Assembly (NCBI GenBank): GCA_947494995.1
Contig: CANLWY010000006.1
Span: 62,001 to 126,000 of the forward strand
Source of the DNA: an uncultured Campylobacterales bacterium
Lineage (GTDB): Bacteria; Campylobacterota; Campylobacteria; Campylobacterales; Arcobacteraceae
Direction of reading: 5' to 3'
DNA length: 64,000 bases
In this document: piece after piece, positions 1 to 9,080 of the stretch
Numbering within the stretch: the stretch's first letter is position 1
Layout: every line of letters starts with the position of its first letter
Program-made: the position numbers and the translations under genes
The notes under the pieces: model-generated
The model's input: only the letters and a program-made list of their open reading frames with translations
What the model was told of the DNA's origin: nothing
Database searches by the model: none

Positions 1-1
1 A

Positions 2-1351
2 AATCTGGGTTTAGATTGTAGGTATTTAAACTTTGCTCCTCAATGTCAAGGTTGGATGCAAGTTACTCAAAATGGTGGATATGGTTCTTTTGTTATTTTT
101 TGGAGTAATGTTTGGAAGTTAACAACTGCTGCTACAATTCCATATTTTACAGGACAATACTCTAATACAAAAAGAGGTTTTGGGTTTGTAACTATTGGTG
201 CTAATGTTGACGAATTTCATGCAGCAGCCAATCAGACTAAAGAGAATGTTGATAATCTTTTAAAAGTACAAACTAAAAATATGAAAAAAGTAATAGATGA
301 AAATGGAGTTCAAGTTGAATCTTTTATTAAAAAACTTATAAATGAATTAACTTTTGTTACTTTGATTATGATTATTTTAGTAATGGTGATAGCTTTGATG
401 TTATCTAACTATATAAGTAAAAAAATCGAAAAGCTTTTAATAGGTACAAATAAATTTTCAAATAATGAGCTTGACTATAGAATAGAGGTTTCTTCAAATG
501 ATGAAATAGGAAAACTTGAAAAATCTTTTAATTCAATGGCTGGAAAAATCTCTAAATTGATAAAAGAAGAAAAAGAGTTAAATGAAACCTTAGAGCAAAA
601 AGTTCAAGATGGTATAAATAAACAAAGAGAACAAGAACAGATATTAATACAGCAAGCAAAGTTAGCTTCTATGGGAGAAATGATAGGAAATATCGCTCAT
701 CAATGGAGACAACCTTTAAATGCCTTAAGTTTACTTATTCAAAATATACAACTTTCATATGAATTAGATGAGCTTAACGATGAGTTTGTTCAAAGGTCAG
801 TAAAGAAAGCGAATTCTTTAACCGATAATATGTCAAAAACTATTGATGATTTTAGAAACTTTTATAGACCAAATAAAGTAAAAGAATTATTCGATATAAA
901 TAACTCAATTAAAGATTCAGTAAGATTGCTTGAGTCCGCACTTAAGCATCATGAAATAGAAGTAATAATAAAATTAAGTGATAAAGAGCTTGATGTAATG
1001 GGTTATCCAAGTGAATTTTCACAAGCATTAGTTAATATTTTAAATAATGCAAAAGATGCTTTTCTTTCAATAGAAAGTGAAAAAGAGTATAAAATAGTAG
1101 TAAATAGCTACTTAAAGGATGACTTTGCAATCATTGAAATAATTGATAATGCTACTGGCATAGATGAAGATATTATAGAACATATTTTTGAACCTTATTT
1201 CTCTACAAAAGGAGAGACACAAGGTACAGGTATTGGATTGTATATGACAAAAACTATTTTAGAAAAAAATATGAATGGTATTTTAAGTGTTCAAAATTAT
1301 GAAGATGGGGTTATCTTTACAATAAAGATTCCCATGAGTGAAAACAGTTAA
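2..1351 (+). CDS. Sensor histidine kinase, 5' end cut by the window
   Basis: Membrane sensor kinase that should phosphorylate a partner response regulator. The frame is open to the left edge, so the gene begins outside the window; the first ATG (position 56) is internal. Counting from that ATG, residues 1-60 look like the end of a periplasmic Cache-type sensor domain, residues about 98-120 are a membrane segment, then HAMP (about 121-170) and a short coiled coil. The H-box GNIAHQWRQPL carries the phospho-accepting His215; the ATP-binding domain follows with N-box NILNNAKDAF, a slightly unusual G1 box DNATGI and G2 box GTGIGLYM. It is followed after 10 bases by a response regulator gene, its probable partner. 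The ligand is unknown. Confidence 0.9.
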   Translation, partial: NLGLDCRYLNFAPQCQGWMQVTQNGGYGSFVIFWSNVWKLTTAATIPYFTGQYSNTKRGFGFVTIGANVDEFHAAANQTKENVDNLLKVQTKNMKKVIDENGVQVESFIKKLINELTFVTLIMIILVMVIALMLSNYISKKIEKLLIGTNKFSNNELDYRIEVSSNDEIGKLEKSFNSMAGKISKLIKEEKELNETLEQKVQDGINKQREQEQILIQQAKLASMGEMIGNIAHQWRQPLNALSLLIQNIQLSYELDELNDEFVQRSVKKANSLTDNMSKTIDDFRNFYRPNKVKELFDINNSIKDSVRLLESALKHHEIEVIIKLSDKELDVMGYPSEFSQALVNILNNAKDAFLSIESEKEYKIVVNSYLKDDFAIIEIIDNATGIDEDIIEHIFEPYFSTKGETQGTGIGLYMTKTILEKNMNGILSVQNYEDGVIFTIKIPMSENS

Positions 1352-1361
1352 GAGGTAAATT

Positions 1362-2642
1362 ATGAAGATAAATAAAGAATTATTAAAGAGTATAACAGTT
1401 TTATATGTAGAAGATGAAGATTTTATAAAGGAAGAGGTTTTATTCTTTTGTAAAAGATTTATTCCAAACTTTTTTACTGCAAAAAATGGAGTTGAAGGAA
1501 TAAAACTTTTTAATGAAATAGAAGCAGATGTTATTATTACTGATATTCAAATGCCTGAAATGAATGGTATTGAGATGATAAAAAATATTAATGGTGATGT
1601 TCCTATCATTATCACTACGGCATATTCTGATATAGAGTTTTTCCTACAAGCAATAGAGTTAAATGTAAATAAATTTATAATCAAACCAATTGATTTACGG
1701 GAGTTACTTTTTGAAATTCAAGAGTGTGTTTCAAATTATAGATTAAAAGACAGGCTTTATGAAAAAGAGAATTTACTTAAAATAATAGATGAAAATGTAC
1801 TTCTTTCTATTACAAATAAAGAGGGAGTTATAATAGAAGTAAGTCACTCTTTTTGTGATTTTGTAGGTTATACTAGAGAAGAGTTAGTTGGATCAACCCA
1901 CAGAATTTTAAGACATGAAGATACTCCTGAGAGTTTTTATGAAAATTTATGGAATGAGATAAAAAAAGGTAAAGTCTTTAAAACTGAGATAAGAAATAGA
2001 AAAAAAAGTGGTGAAGTTTATTGGGCTAACTTAACAATAACACCAGTTTTTAATGAAGATGGGGAAATAGATAATTATACAGCAATAAGACAAGATATTA
2101 CAAATAAGAAAAATTTAGAAAAATTAGCTATAAAAGATGAATTAACAAATCTTTATAATAGAAGATATTTTAATACTACAATTGAAAAACAATTAAGAAG
2201 AGCAAAAAGAGAAGAGACCTATTTAAGTCTAGCTATTATTGATATTGATTTTTTCAAAAATTATAATGATACTTATGGACATCCAAATGGAGATAAAGCA
2301 CTTTTAAAGGTTGCTACTGTTTTAAAGAATAGAGCTTCAAGAGCAAGTGATTATGCATTTAGAATGGGTGGAGAAGAGTTTTGTCTTCTTTTTACAGGTT
2401 CAAATCAAAAAGAATCTTTAGAATATATAAATAGTGTAGTAAAAGATATTGAATCTTTAGAAATTGAACATAAAAGCAGTGATTGTAGTGACTATTTAAC
2501 AATATCGGCAGGATTAGTAGTATTGTCATATGATAATCTAATTGATGCAAAAGATTTCTACAAATATGCAGATGATGCACTCTATGAATCAAAAAAAATG
2601 GGTAAAAATCAAACCATTCTTTCACAAAAAAGTAAAAATTAA
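1362..2642 (+). CDS. Response regulator with PAS and GGDEF domains (diguanylate cyclase)
   Basis: Cytoplasmic output protein expected to make cyclic di-GMP when phosphorylated. Receiver domain at residues about 11-125 with acidic pocket E17-D18 and phospho-acceptor D61 (TDIQMP). PAS domain about 140-250. GGDEF domain about 255-420 with the active-site variant GGEEF at 336-340 and an intact inhibitory site, R327-x-x-D330, five residues before it, so product feedback is expected. No EAL or HD-GYP domain follows. It lies 10 bases after the histidine kinase gene and is almost certainly co-transcribed with it, giving a kinase-to-c-di-GMP pathway. The signal sensed and the process controlled cannot be read from the sequence. 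Confidence 0.93.
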   Translation: MKINKELLKSITVLYVEDEDFIKEEVLFFCKRFIPNFFTAKNGVEGIKLFNEIEADVIITDIQMPEMNGIEMIKNINGDVPIIITTAYSDIEFFLQAIELNVNKFIIKPIDLRELLFEIQECVSNYRLKDRLYEKENLLKIIDENVLLSITNKEGVIIEVSHSFCDFVGYTREELVGSTHRILRHEDTPESFYENLWNEIKKGKVFKTEIRNRKKSGEVYWANLTITPVFNEDGEIDNYTAIRQDITNKKNLEKLAIKDELTNLYNRRYFNTTIEKQLRRAKREETYLSLAIIDIDFFKNYNDTYGHPNGDKALLKVATVLKNRASRASDYAFRMGGEEFCLLFTGSNQKESLEYINSVVKDIESLEIEHKSSDCSDYLTISAGLVVLSYDNLIDAKDFYKYADDALYESKKMGKNQTILSQKSKN

Positions 2643-2680
2643 AAATATTACTTTTTTGTTATAAAGTTTTTACTGACAAT

Positions 2681-2689
2681 TGATATAAT
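2681..2689 (+). promoter_or_regulatory. Extended -10 promoter before the tolC-like gene
   Basis: TGATATAAT is a perfect extended -10 element (TGnTATAAT), 19 bases before the ATG at 2709. No good -35 is visible, which is normal for Campylobacterota promoters. It separates the tolC-led operon from the response regulator gene upstream. Confidence 0.55.
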
Positions 2690-2708
2690 TTTAATAAAAA
2701 GGATTTTT

Positions 2709-4199
2709 ATGAAGAAAATCATACTTTCTTTCATGTTTTTAACTCTTTCACTTTTTTCAAAAGAGATTAATTTAAATTTAGAAAAAGCTATAAATATGGC
2801 TTTAGATAATAATGGTATGAATAGAATTTCACAATTAAATTTACAGATTGCACAAGCTCAATATCAACAAGCATTAAGTGCAAACTATCCAAGTTTAGAT
2901 GCAATATTTTATGCAAATAGAGATAATAAAGATACGATTTTTCAACAAAGAGGGAACTTTACTTTACCTGCTGAGTTTAGTAAAACATTGGCTTTAGCAG
3001 ATACTTTAAAAATACCTGCAACTCAACCGGGAAATAATCCATTTTCAGGAATGACAGCAAGAGAAGAGGCTCAATTTGGGATTTCTTCAGCTCCTTTAAG
3101 TGCATTCCCAAAAGGAACAATAAGTGCTGATTTAGACAGTGTTGCAAAAGGAAGAGATGTTGTAAGAGGAGAATTACAGTTAAACTATCCAATATATACA
3201 GGTGGGAAAATTTCTGCTCTTATTGAACAAGCAAGATTAAATAAAGATATAAAAAAACAGGCAATTATAAGAGATAGAGCGCAAGTTATTTACGACGTTA
3301 AAAAATATTTCTATGGATATATTCTTACAAATGAGTTATACTCTTTAGTAAATAGTATTTATAAGAATTTTGAGTTTAGTAGGGACTTAACAAAAGACTT
3401 TTTAGAAAATGGGACTGATTTAAAAATCAATAGAACAGATTATTTAAATATTAAACTTCTAACTTCTCTTACTCAATCAACCCTTTCATCAATTGAATTA
3501 AATAAAGAGATGTTAAAGGGTGCTATTGCAAATGCAATAGGTCTTAAATATAATGATACACTTAAGATAAGTTATGACAAACAGAAAATTTTAAAACAAA
3601 ACAGAAGTTTACAAGAACTTGTAAAAAAAGCCTCTTCTTTAAATCCAGATATAAATAGTATTAATTTAGCTTTAAAAGTAAAAGATGAGCAAATAAAAGA
3701 AGTAAATTCAGAATATATGCCTATGGTAAACCTTTTTGGAAATGTAAGTCGTACTTATAACTCGTATGAATATGGATATTTAAATGAAGATGATGAAAAT
3801 AGATGGAATATTGGAGTTGCTATTAAACTGTCATTATTTAATGGTCTTAAAACGAAAAATGAGGTTTTAGAAAAAAGATTAGATAAAAGAATAGTGGATG
3901 AACAAAAGGTACTTTTAGAAGAGGGTATAGCTTTACAGCTTAAAAATGAGTTTTTAAAAAGCTCTATAGGCTATAAGCAAATAGAGACTTTAAAAGAAGC
4001 TGTTGAAACAGCACGTGAAAATAGTAAAATGAATTTTAAAGGCTATCAATATGAAATGGTTGAAGCAGCAGATTTAGTACAGTCTCAACTTATGGAAGTA
4101 TATGTAGAGTCTAGTTATTTAAAGAGTATACATGACTATTTAGTGTCTCTTGCAACTATAGATAAATTAGTTGGTGAAAAGGTAAATGAAGATTTTTAA
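2709..4199 (+). CDS. TolC family outer membrane channel protein
   Basis: Outer membrane exit duct for type I secretion or drug efflux. The protein has 496 residues, normal for TolC, with an N-terminal signal peptide (MKKIILSFMFLTLSLFSKE) and two similar halves rich in long helices, as in the family. Between the helices are short, polar, beta-strand-like stretches (for example YPIYTGGKIS and AIKLSLFNGLKTKNEV), which match the two beta-barrel insertions of TolC proteins. No gene for a membrane fusion protein or inner membrane pump is next to it, which is odd; instead its end overlaps by 14 bases the first of two periplasmic binding protein genes. The partner pump is therefore unknown. Confidence 0.88.
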   Translation: MKKIILSFMFLTLSLFSKEINLNLEKAINMALDNNGMNRISQLNLQIAQAQYQQALSANYPSLDAIFYANRDNKDTIFQQRGNFTLPAEFSKTLALADTLKIPATQPGNNPFSGMTAREEAQFGISSAPLSAFPKGTISADLDSVAKGRDVVRGELQLNYPIYTGGKISALIEQARLNKDIKKQAIIRDRAQVIYDVKKYFYGYILTNELYSLVNSIYKNFEFSRDLTKDFLENGTDLKINRTDYLNIKLLTSLTQSTLSSIELNKEMLKGAIANAIGLKYNDTLKISYDKQKILKQNRSLQELVKKASSLNPDINSINLALKVKDEQIKEVNSEYMPMVNLFGNVSRTYNSYEYGYLNEDDENRWNIGVAIKLSLFNGLKTKNEVLEKRLDKRIVDEQKVLLEEGIALQLKNEFLKSSIGYKQIETLKEAVETARENSKMNFKGYQYEMVEAADLVQSQLMEVYVESSYLKSIHDYLVSLATIDKLVGEKVNEDF

Positions 4200-5067
4200 A
4201 ACTCTATTTTTTATGTTTTTAGTAGTTTCTACTTTGAGTGGAAACTTACTAGAAAACTATACCTTAGCAGTTGGTCTTTATAAACTAGATACTAAAACAC
4301 AAAATAGAGCAAAGAGGTTAACTCTTAATACAGCTAAAGAGTTATCAAAAGTTCTTAATGCGAATTTTAATGTTGTATTTATAAAAGATGAAAAAAGTCT
4401 TTTAAAGGATTTTAAGGGATTTAATAAATATAATATGATGATTATTTATCCTAGCTTTTATTTACAAAATAGAGATGTAATTAAAGATAGTTCTGTAAAT
4501 CCATTTCTTTTTTATAATAAAAGTGAACAAAAAACACAATACTACTTAATAGCAAATAAGAAATCAAAAATAGAAGATATTTCGAGTTTAGAGCAGAAAA
4601 GTTTTTCTGCTTTATCAATTGATGATAGTTATGTAATATGGTTAGATTATCTAACTAGAATGAATTTTAATACTTCCTATAAAAATATAATTGGCAAAAT
4701 AAAAACAGTACATAAAAATGAGAGATTACTTTTAGATGTATATTTTGAAAAAGTTGATTTCACTGTTGTATCAAAGGTAATCTACGATGATATATCTTTG
4801 TTAAATCCTTCAATTAAAAATAAATTAAAAATTGTAAAAAAATCAGATCCTATTTTCTTTTTTGGAATAGGTGTTTTTCATAAAAAGACACCCAAAAAAC
4901 TTATATCAAAGTTACAAAAAATAATTGATAATGGGGTTTTTAATGAGAAATTTGGTGATATATTTAGATTATTAAATATGTATGATATCCAAAAAGCAAG
5001 TTTTCAAGAATTGAAACCTTTGCATGAGTTTTATGAAGAGTATATTAATTTAAGATTGAAAGAATAG
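4186..5067 (+). CDS. PhnD-like periplasmic substrate-binding protein (copy 1)
   Basis: 293 residues with a signal peptide at about 1-19. It resembles the phosphate/phosphite/phosphonate (PhnD-type) binding proteins, with the typical switch from an N-terminal lobe to a second lobe and back. The motif HKKTPKKL near residue 230 is shared with the next gene. The gene overlaps tolC by 14 bases and the next copy starts one base after its stop codon. No ABC permease or ATPase is nearby, so I infer that it senses a ligand for the histidine kinase two genes downstream and does not feed a transporter. The ligand is not known. Confidence 0.7.
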   Translation: MKIFKTLFFMFLVVSTLSGNLLENYTLAVGLYKLDTKTQNRAKRLTLNTAKELSKVLNANFNVVFIKDEKSLLKDFKGFNKYNMMIIYPSFYLQNRDVIKDSSVNPFLFYNKSEQKTQYYLIANKKSKIEDISSLEQKSFSALSIDDSYVIWLDYLTRMNFNTSYKNIIGKIKTVHKNERLLLDVYFEKVDFTVVSKVIYDDISLLNPSIKNKLKIVKKSDPIFFFGIGVFHKKTPKKLISKLQKIIDNGVFNEKFGDIFRLLNMYDIQKASFQELKPLHEFYEEYINLRLKE

Positions 5068-5068
5068 C

Positions 5069-5953
5069 ATGTTAAAAAAACTTTTACTTATGGCATTTAT
5101 TATTACTTTTGTATATTCAGATAGTAAGATAGATACAGAGTATAAGTTTGGAGTATTTATTGGTAAATTAGATCAAGTACATCAAAATAAGATAAAAAGT
5201 GTTGCTTTAAGACTTGAAAAAGAGATAGAAAATATACTTAATAACAATTATAATATTTCAGTTTCTTTTGTAGAGGATGGGAATGAAATATTAGATGATT
5301 TTATAAGTTTTAAAAAATATAATATAATTTTTATTCCTTCTCCTTTGTATCTAAGTGAGAAAAAAAAGATGAATAGTGTTTCAAAGGATATGTATTCATT
5401 TACTTATAATAATAGATTTCAAAAATATATTTTACTTACTAATAAAGATTCAAATATTAACTCTTTAAAAGATATAAAAAACAAAAGATTTGGAAACTTT
5501 GCGGAGGCTGAGTATTTTTCAAAATGGTTAGACTATCTTGCTTTAAAAGAAGTTGGCATTTCTTCAAAAAAACTAATATCTTCAGAAAAAGCATTTTCAA
5601 AAGACAAAACCTTGATATTAGATATGTATTTTAACAAAATAGATTTTGGGGTTATAAAAAAGAGTACATATGAAGATATGCTTATTTTAAATCCTGCTTT
5701 AAAAGATAAGCTTGTAATATTACGAGAATCAGAAGCTATGTTTCCTTATGGTATGGCCTTTTTTCATAAAAAAACACCAAAAAAGCTAGTAAATGTTTTT
5801 AATAAATTTGTAGCTGTTGGTATTTTAAAAAGCCAATTTAAGCATCTTTTTTCTTTATTGGAACAAACATCTTTTTCAAAAATATCAAAAGAACAACTCA
5901 AGCCTTTAGAGAATTTTGATATTGAGTATAAAAGAATGAAGAGTAAATTATGA
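5069..5953 (+). CDS. PhnD-like periplasmic substrate-binding protein (copy 2)
   Basis: 294 residues, signal peptide at about 1-18, and a clear tandem paralogue of the preceding gene: both have a KFGVFIGKLD / TLAVGLYKLD-type start, a W-L-D-Y-L segment in mid-protein, an NPALKDKL / NPSIKNKL segment and HKKTPKKL near residue 235. The copies are well diverged, so the duplication is old. The gene overlaps the downstream kinase by four bases (ATGA). A tightly coupled binding protein and kinase suggests a periplasmic sensing pair, as in other systems where a PhnD-type protein presents its ligand to a membrane kinase; that role is inferred. Confidence 0.7.
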   Translation: MLKKLLLMAFIITFVYSDSKIDTEYKFGVFIGKLDQVHQNKIKSVALRLEKEIENILNNNYNISVSFVEDGNEILDDFISFKKYNIIFIPSPLYLSEKKKMNSVSKDMYSFTYNNRFQKYILLTNKDSNINSLKDIKNKRFGNFAEAEYFSKWLDYLALKEVGISSKKLISSEKAFSKDKTLILDMYFNKIDFGVIKKSTYEDMLILNPALKDKLVILRESEAMFPYGMAFFHKKTPKKLVNVFNKFVAVGILKSQFKHLFSLLEQTSFSKISKEQLKPLENFDIEYKRMKSKL

Positions 5954-7563
5954 AAATATCTAAGAATAGAATTTTTATAAAAATTTTTAAAACAATGTTT
6001 CTTGCAATAATGTTTTTTACAACAGTATTTACTATATATTCTATATCAAATCAAAAAGCAGAAATTTTAAAGTCATTAAATTTAGAAGCAAAAAGTATTG
6101 CAAAAATGTTAATTCATATTTCATCTGATGCTATAGTTTTAGATGACGGTTCTTATTTAGTAGAGTTTAATTATGAATTTTTATCAGAACATGAGTTGTT
6201 AAAATCAGTGATAATTTCAAAAAGTGATAAAAAATATTACCAAATTAAAAAAGATGGTTGGACTTTTGAAGATAAGATAGAAGAAGTTTTTATTAAACAA
6301 GAAAAAAATAAAGCAAGTTCAAGAATAATGTATTCTCCAGTTTTAGAGGAAGAAGTTTTTCATTATGTGTATCCAATAGAGTTTTCTGGAACAAAATGGG
6401 GATATCTTCATTTAAGTCTCTCTTTAGATAAATATCATGAAAAAATAAATAACATGTATTTAGACTTTTTATCTTTTTTTATAGTTTTAATCGTAGTAAC
6501 TATTTTTATGTCTTATATTATTGCGAGAAACTTTTCAAAACCAATTATAAATTTGAATAAAATTGCAAATAGAATTTCACAAGGGAATTTAGAACATAGA
6601 AGTGATTATAGAAGTAATGACGAAATTGGAGAGTTGTCAAGTTCTTTTAATAAAATGATTAGTAAGATTCAACATTCACAAAAAGAGTTAGAAGAGTCCC
6701 ATGAAGAACTTGAAAATAGAGTTAAAGATAGAACTTTAGCTTTATATGAAGCAAATAAAGAATTAGAAGAAAAGTCTAATGAGTTAAAAGAGTTAAATAA
6801 AAAACTTGATCTAAAAGTTAAAGAAGAGTTAAATAAAAGATCAAAACAAGAGACTCTTTTAATTCAACAATCAAGATTAGCAGCAATGGGAGAAATGATA
6901 GGAAATATTGCACATCAATGGAGACAACCTTTATCTATAATAACAACTGCAGCTTCTGGAATGAAGTTAGAAAAGGAAGTTGGTGTATCAATAGAGAAAT
7001 TAGAGATAGAAAGGTTAAGTAGTATTATAAATACTGCGAACTATCTTTCTAGTACAATTGATGATTTTAGTAATTTTTTTAAACCTAATAAAAATAAAGT
7101 TGACTTTTTGATAAGTGATAAAGTAGAACAGTCTTTAGAGTTAGTTTATGCAAGTTTGAATTTTCATCATATTCAAGTAAGAAAAGAGATGTCTGCTAAA
7201 AATAGAGTTTATGGTTTTCCCAATGAGTGTTCACAAGCTATTATGAATATCTTATCAAATGCAAAAGATGTACTTGTTCAAAGAAGCATAGAAAATCCTG
7301 AGATTTTAATAAGAACTTATGATAAAGATAATTGTGGTGTTTTAGAGATTGAGGATAATGCAGGTGGAATTAATTTGAATATAAAAGATAAGATTTTTGA
7401 TCCATATTTTACAACAAAACATCAATCTCAAGGAACAGGAATAGGTCTTTATATGTCAAAGATGATTATTGAACAAAATATGGATGGAACATTAGAGGTA
7501 TACAATAGTAAAAAAGGGGCTGTTTTTAAAATATCAATACCTACAATTAAACATAATGTGTAA
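5950..7563 (+). CDS. Sensor histidine kinase with HAMP and long coiled coil
   Basis: 537 residues. Two membrane segments (about 12-32 and 170-191) flank a periplasmic domain of about 135 residues. HAMP follows at about 192-245, then a charged coiled coil (about 240-305), the H-box GNIAHQWRQPL with His322, N-box NILSNAKDVL, G1 DNAGGI and G2 GTGIGLYM. All catalytic motifs are intact. The closing part is very like that of the kinase at the start of the window, so the two are paralogues. It overlaps the second PhnD-like gene by four bases. No response regulator follows it directly; the closest one in the window is the PAS-GGDEF protein upstream. Confidence 0.9.
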   Translation: MKISKNRIFIKIFKTMFLAIMFFTTVFTIYSISNQKAEILKSLNLEAKSIAKMLIHISSDAIVLDDGSYLVEFNYEFLSEHELLKSVIISKSDKKYYQIKKDGWTFEDKIEEVFIKQEKNKASSRIMYSPVLEEEVFHYVYPIEFSGTKWGYLHLSLSLDKYHEKINNMYLDFLSFFIVLIVVTIFMSYIIARNFSKPIINLNKIANRISQGNLEHRSDYRSNDEIGELSSSFNKMISKIQHSQKELEESHEELENRVKDRTLALYEANKELEEKSNELKELNKKLDLKVKEELNKRSKQETLLIQQSRLAAMGEMIGNIAHQWRQPLSIITTAASGMKLEKEVGVSIEKLEIERLSSIINTANYLSSTIDDFSNFFKPNKNKVDFLISDKVEQSLELVYASLNFHHIQVRKEMSAKNRVYGFPNECSQAIMNILSNAKDVLVQRSIENPEILIRTYDKDNCGVLEIEDNAGGINLNIKDKIFDPYFTTKHQSQGTGIGLYMSKMIIEQNMDGTLEVYNSKKGAVFKISIPTIKHNV

Positions 7564-7630
7564 AATAAAAAAATAATTTAAAACATATATTAACTGTATC
7601 TATAGAAATATAAAATTTAGTACTTTTAGA

Positions 7631-7636
7631 TATAAT
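7631..7636 (+). promoter_or_regulatory. -10 hexamer just before a start codon (possible leaderless mRNA)
   Basis: A perfect TATAAT ends only five bases before the ATG at 7642. A normal start site, six or seven bases after the hexamer, would fall on the ATG itself. No Shine-Dalgarno sequence precedes this ATG. The transcript may therefore be leaderless. Confidence 0.5.
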
Positions 7637-7641
7637 ACCCT

Positions 7642-9072
7642 ATGAAAAAAATATTAGTAATTTTAGATGGTGTTGTTGCAAAAAAGTTAATGCAGAGAAT
7701 TGTTGAAACTAATACAAGAGACAATAACTATGATGTAGTTTATATGAATGATGCAGTATTACCTGAACAAAGAGCATCCAATTTTACATTTTATAAATTT
7801 GACCCAACTTCTGAATCAAAACTAGGCATGGTTTTAGATAAAGATATTCATACTCAAGTTTTAGTTGCATTAAACTCAAAAGATGAGATGCTAAATGTAA
7901 TTAAAAATATTCAAGCACGAAAGAAAAACCTTCCTATCTCTATTCTTGATTATTGGGGAATTGACTTAGAAGATCCTTATGTAAATATTTATAAAGGGAT
8001 TGAGGTTTTAGCAAATGGTATGGTTGAAAGATTACCGAATATTCCTGTAATGGCACAAAATATTGGTTTAAAACAGGGTGAGATAATGGAGGTTAAGATT
8101 CCATTTGGTAGTTCATATGCTTATAGATATATAGGCTCTATTGAGCAAAAAGATTGGAAAATTTTTGGACTTTATAGGAATGAACAGTTAGTAAATATTA
8201 AGCCTTCACTTATTTTAAAGCCAAATGATGTGATTTTAATAATAGGGAAACCAACAGTTCTAATGCAGATTTATAATGCAATAGGAAAATCCCAAGGTCA
8301 ATTTCCTATGCCTTTTGGTCATAATATCTATCTTTATCTTGATATGTATGTACAGAAAAAGAAGAGAATAGAAGATGTAGTAGAAGAGGTTAAATATTTA
8401 AATAAAAGACTTAAAAATACGAAGCTTATAGTTAGGATTACAAGGCCAACGACAGTAGGGATTCTAAATTTTATAAAAGAGAGCTTTTCACAAAATGATA
8501 GTGTTGAAATAAAAATGGATTATCATGATTTAGGAATGGCAAAACTTTTAAAAAATGATACTAGGTCTTTTGATATTGGGATGGTGATTTTAACTCATGA
8601 AATGTTTCAGGATAAAAAAGATAGCAAAACTGTTTTGGATTTGAAACTACCAATTTTTAAGCTTGGTGAAAATTTAGATGCAAGTATTAAAAGAACAGTA
8701 GTTTTAATCAATGATATAAATTCATATGAACAAATCTCTCCTGTCGTATTTGATATTGCAAGCCAATTAAAAACAAAAACAAGAATCTTTGATATGGACC
8801 CAATTGGGGAATTAGAAGATAAAACAAATCTTCTTGATCATTTTGAGAATTTGTCAAAAATTTTTAATGAAAAAATTGAGATTATCAAAGATGATAAGAA
8901 TCCAATTAGAGAGCTAAAACAACAAACTACAAGTACTTTACAAATATTACCTTTAAAAGAAGGAATGTTTAATCAAAGGCTTTCATGGAAGTTTTTATAT
9001 ACAAACCCAGATTTCATAGCTTTTGATATGAAAAAATTTAACCAATTATTAATACCAATTATTGAAGAATAA
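7642..9072 (+). CDS. COG3400-type protein with TrkA-like nucleotide-binding and RCK_C domains
   Basis: 476 residues, cytoplasmic. The N-terminus (ILVILDGVVAKKLM) looks like a TrkA/RCK_N-type Rossmann fold, and residues about 130-205 (EIMEVKIPFGSSYAYR to NDVILIIGKP) look like an RCK_C domain such as those gating potassium channels and transporters. A long C-terminal part (about 215-476) has repeated alpha/beta character and no recognised motif. Proteins of this layout are conserved in Campylobacterota with no settled function. There is no potassium channel gene beside it. The following gene starts eight bases later and may be co-transcribed. Confidence 0.7.
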   Translation: MKKILVILDGVVAKKLMQRIVETNTRDNNYDVVYMNDAVLPEQRASNFTFYKFDPTSESKLGMVLDKDIHTQVLVALNSKDEMLNVIKNIQARKKNLPISILDYWGIDLEDPYVNIYKGIEVLANGMVERLPNIPVMAQNIGLKQGEIMEVKIPFGSSYAYRYIGSIEQKDWKIFGLYRNEQLVNIKPSLILKPNDVILIIGKPTVLMQIYNAIGKSQGQFPMPFGHNIYLYLDMYVQKKKRIEDVVEEVKYLNKRLKNTKLIVRITRPTTVGILNFIKESFSQNDSVEIKMDYHDLGMAKLLKNDTRSFDIGMVILTHEMFQDKKDSKTVLDLKLPIFKLGENLDASIKRTVVLINDINSYEQISPVVFDIASQLKTKTRIFDMDPIGELEDKTNLLDHFENLSKIFNEKIEIIKDDKNPIRELKQQTTSTLQILPLKEGMFNQRLSWKFLYTNPDFIAFDMKKFNQLLIPIIEE

Positions 9073-9080
9073 GGAAAAGA

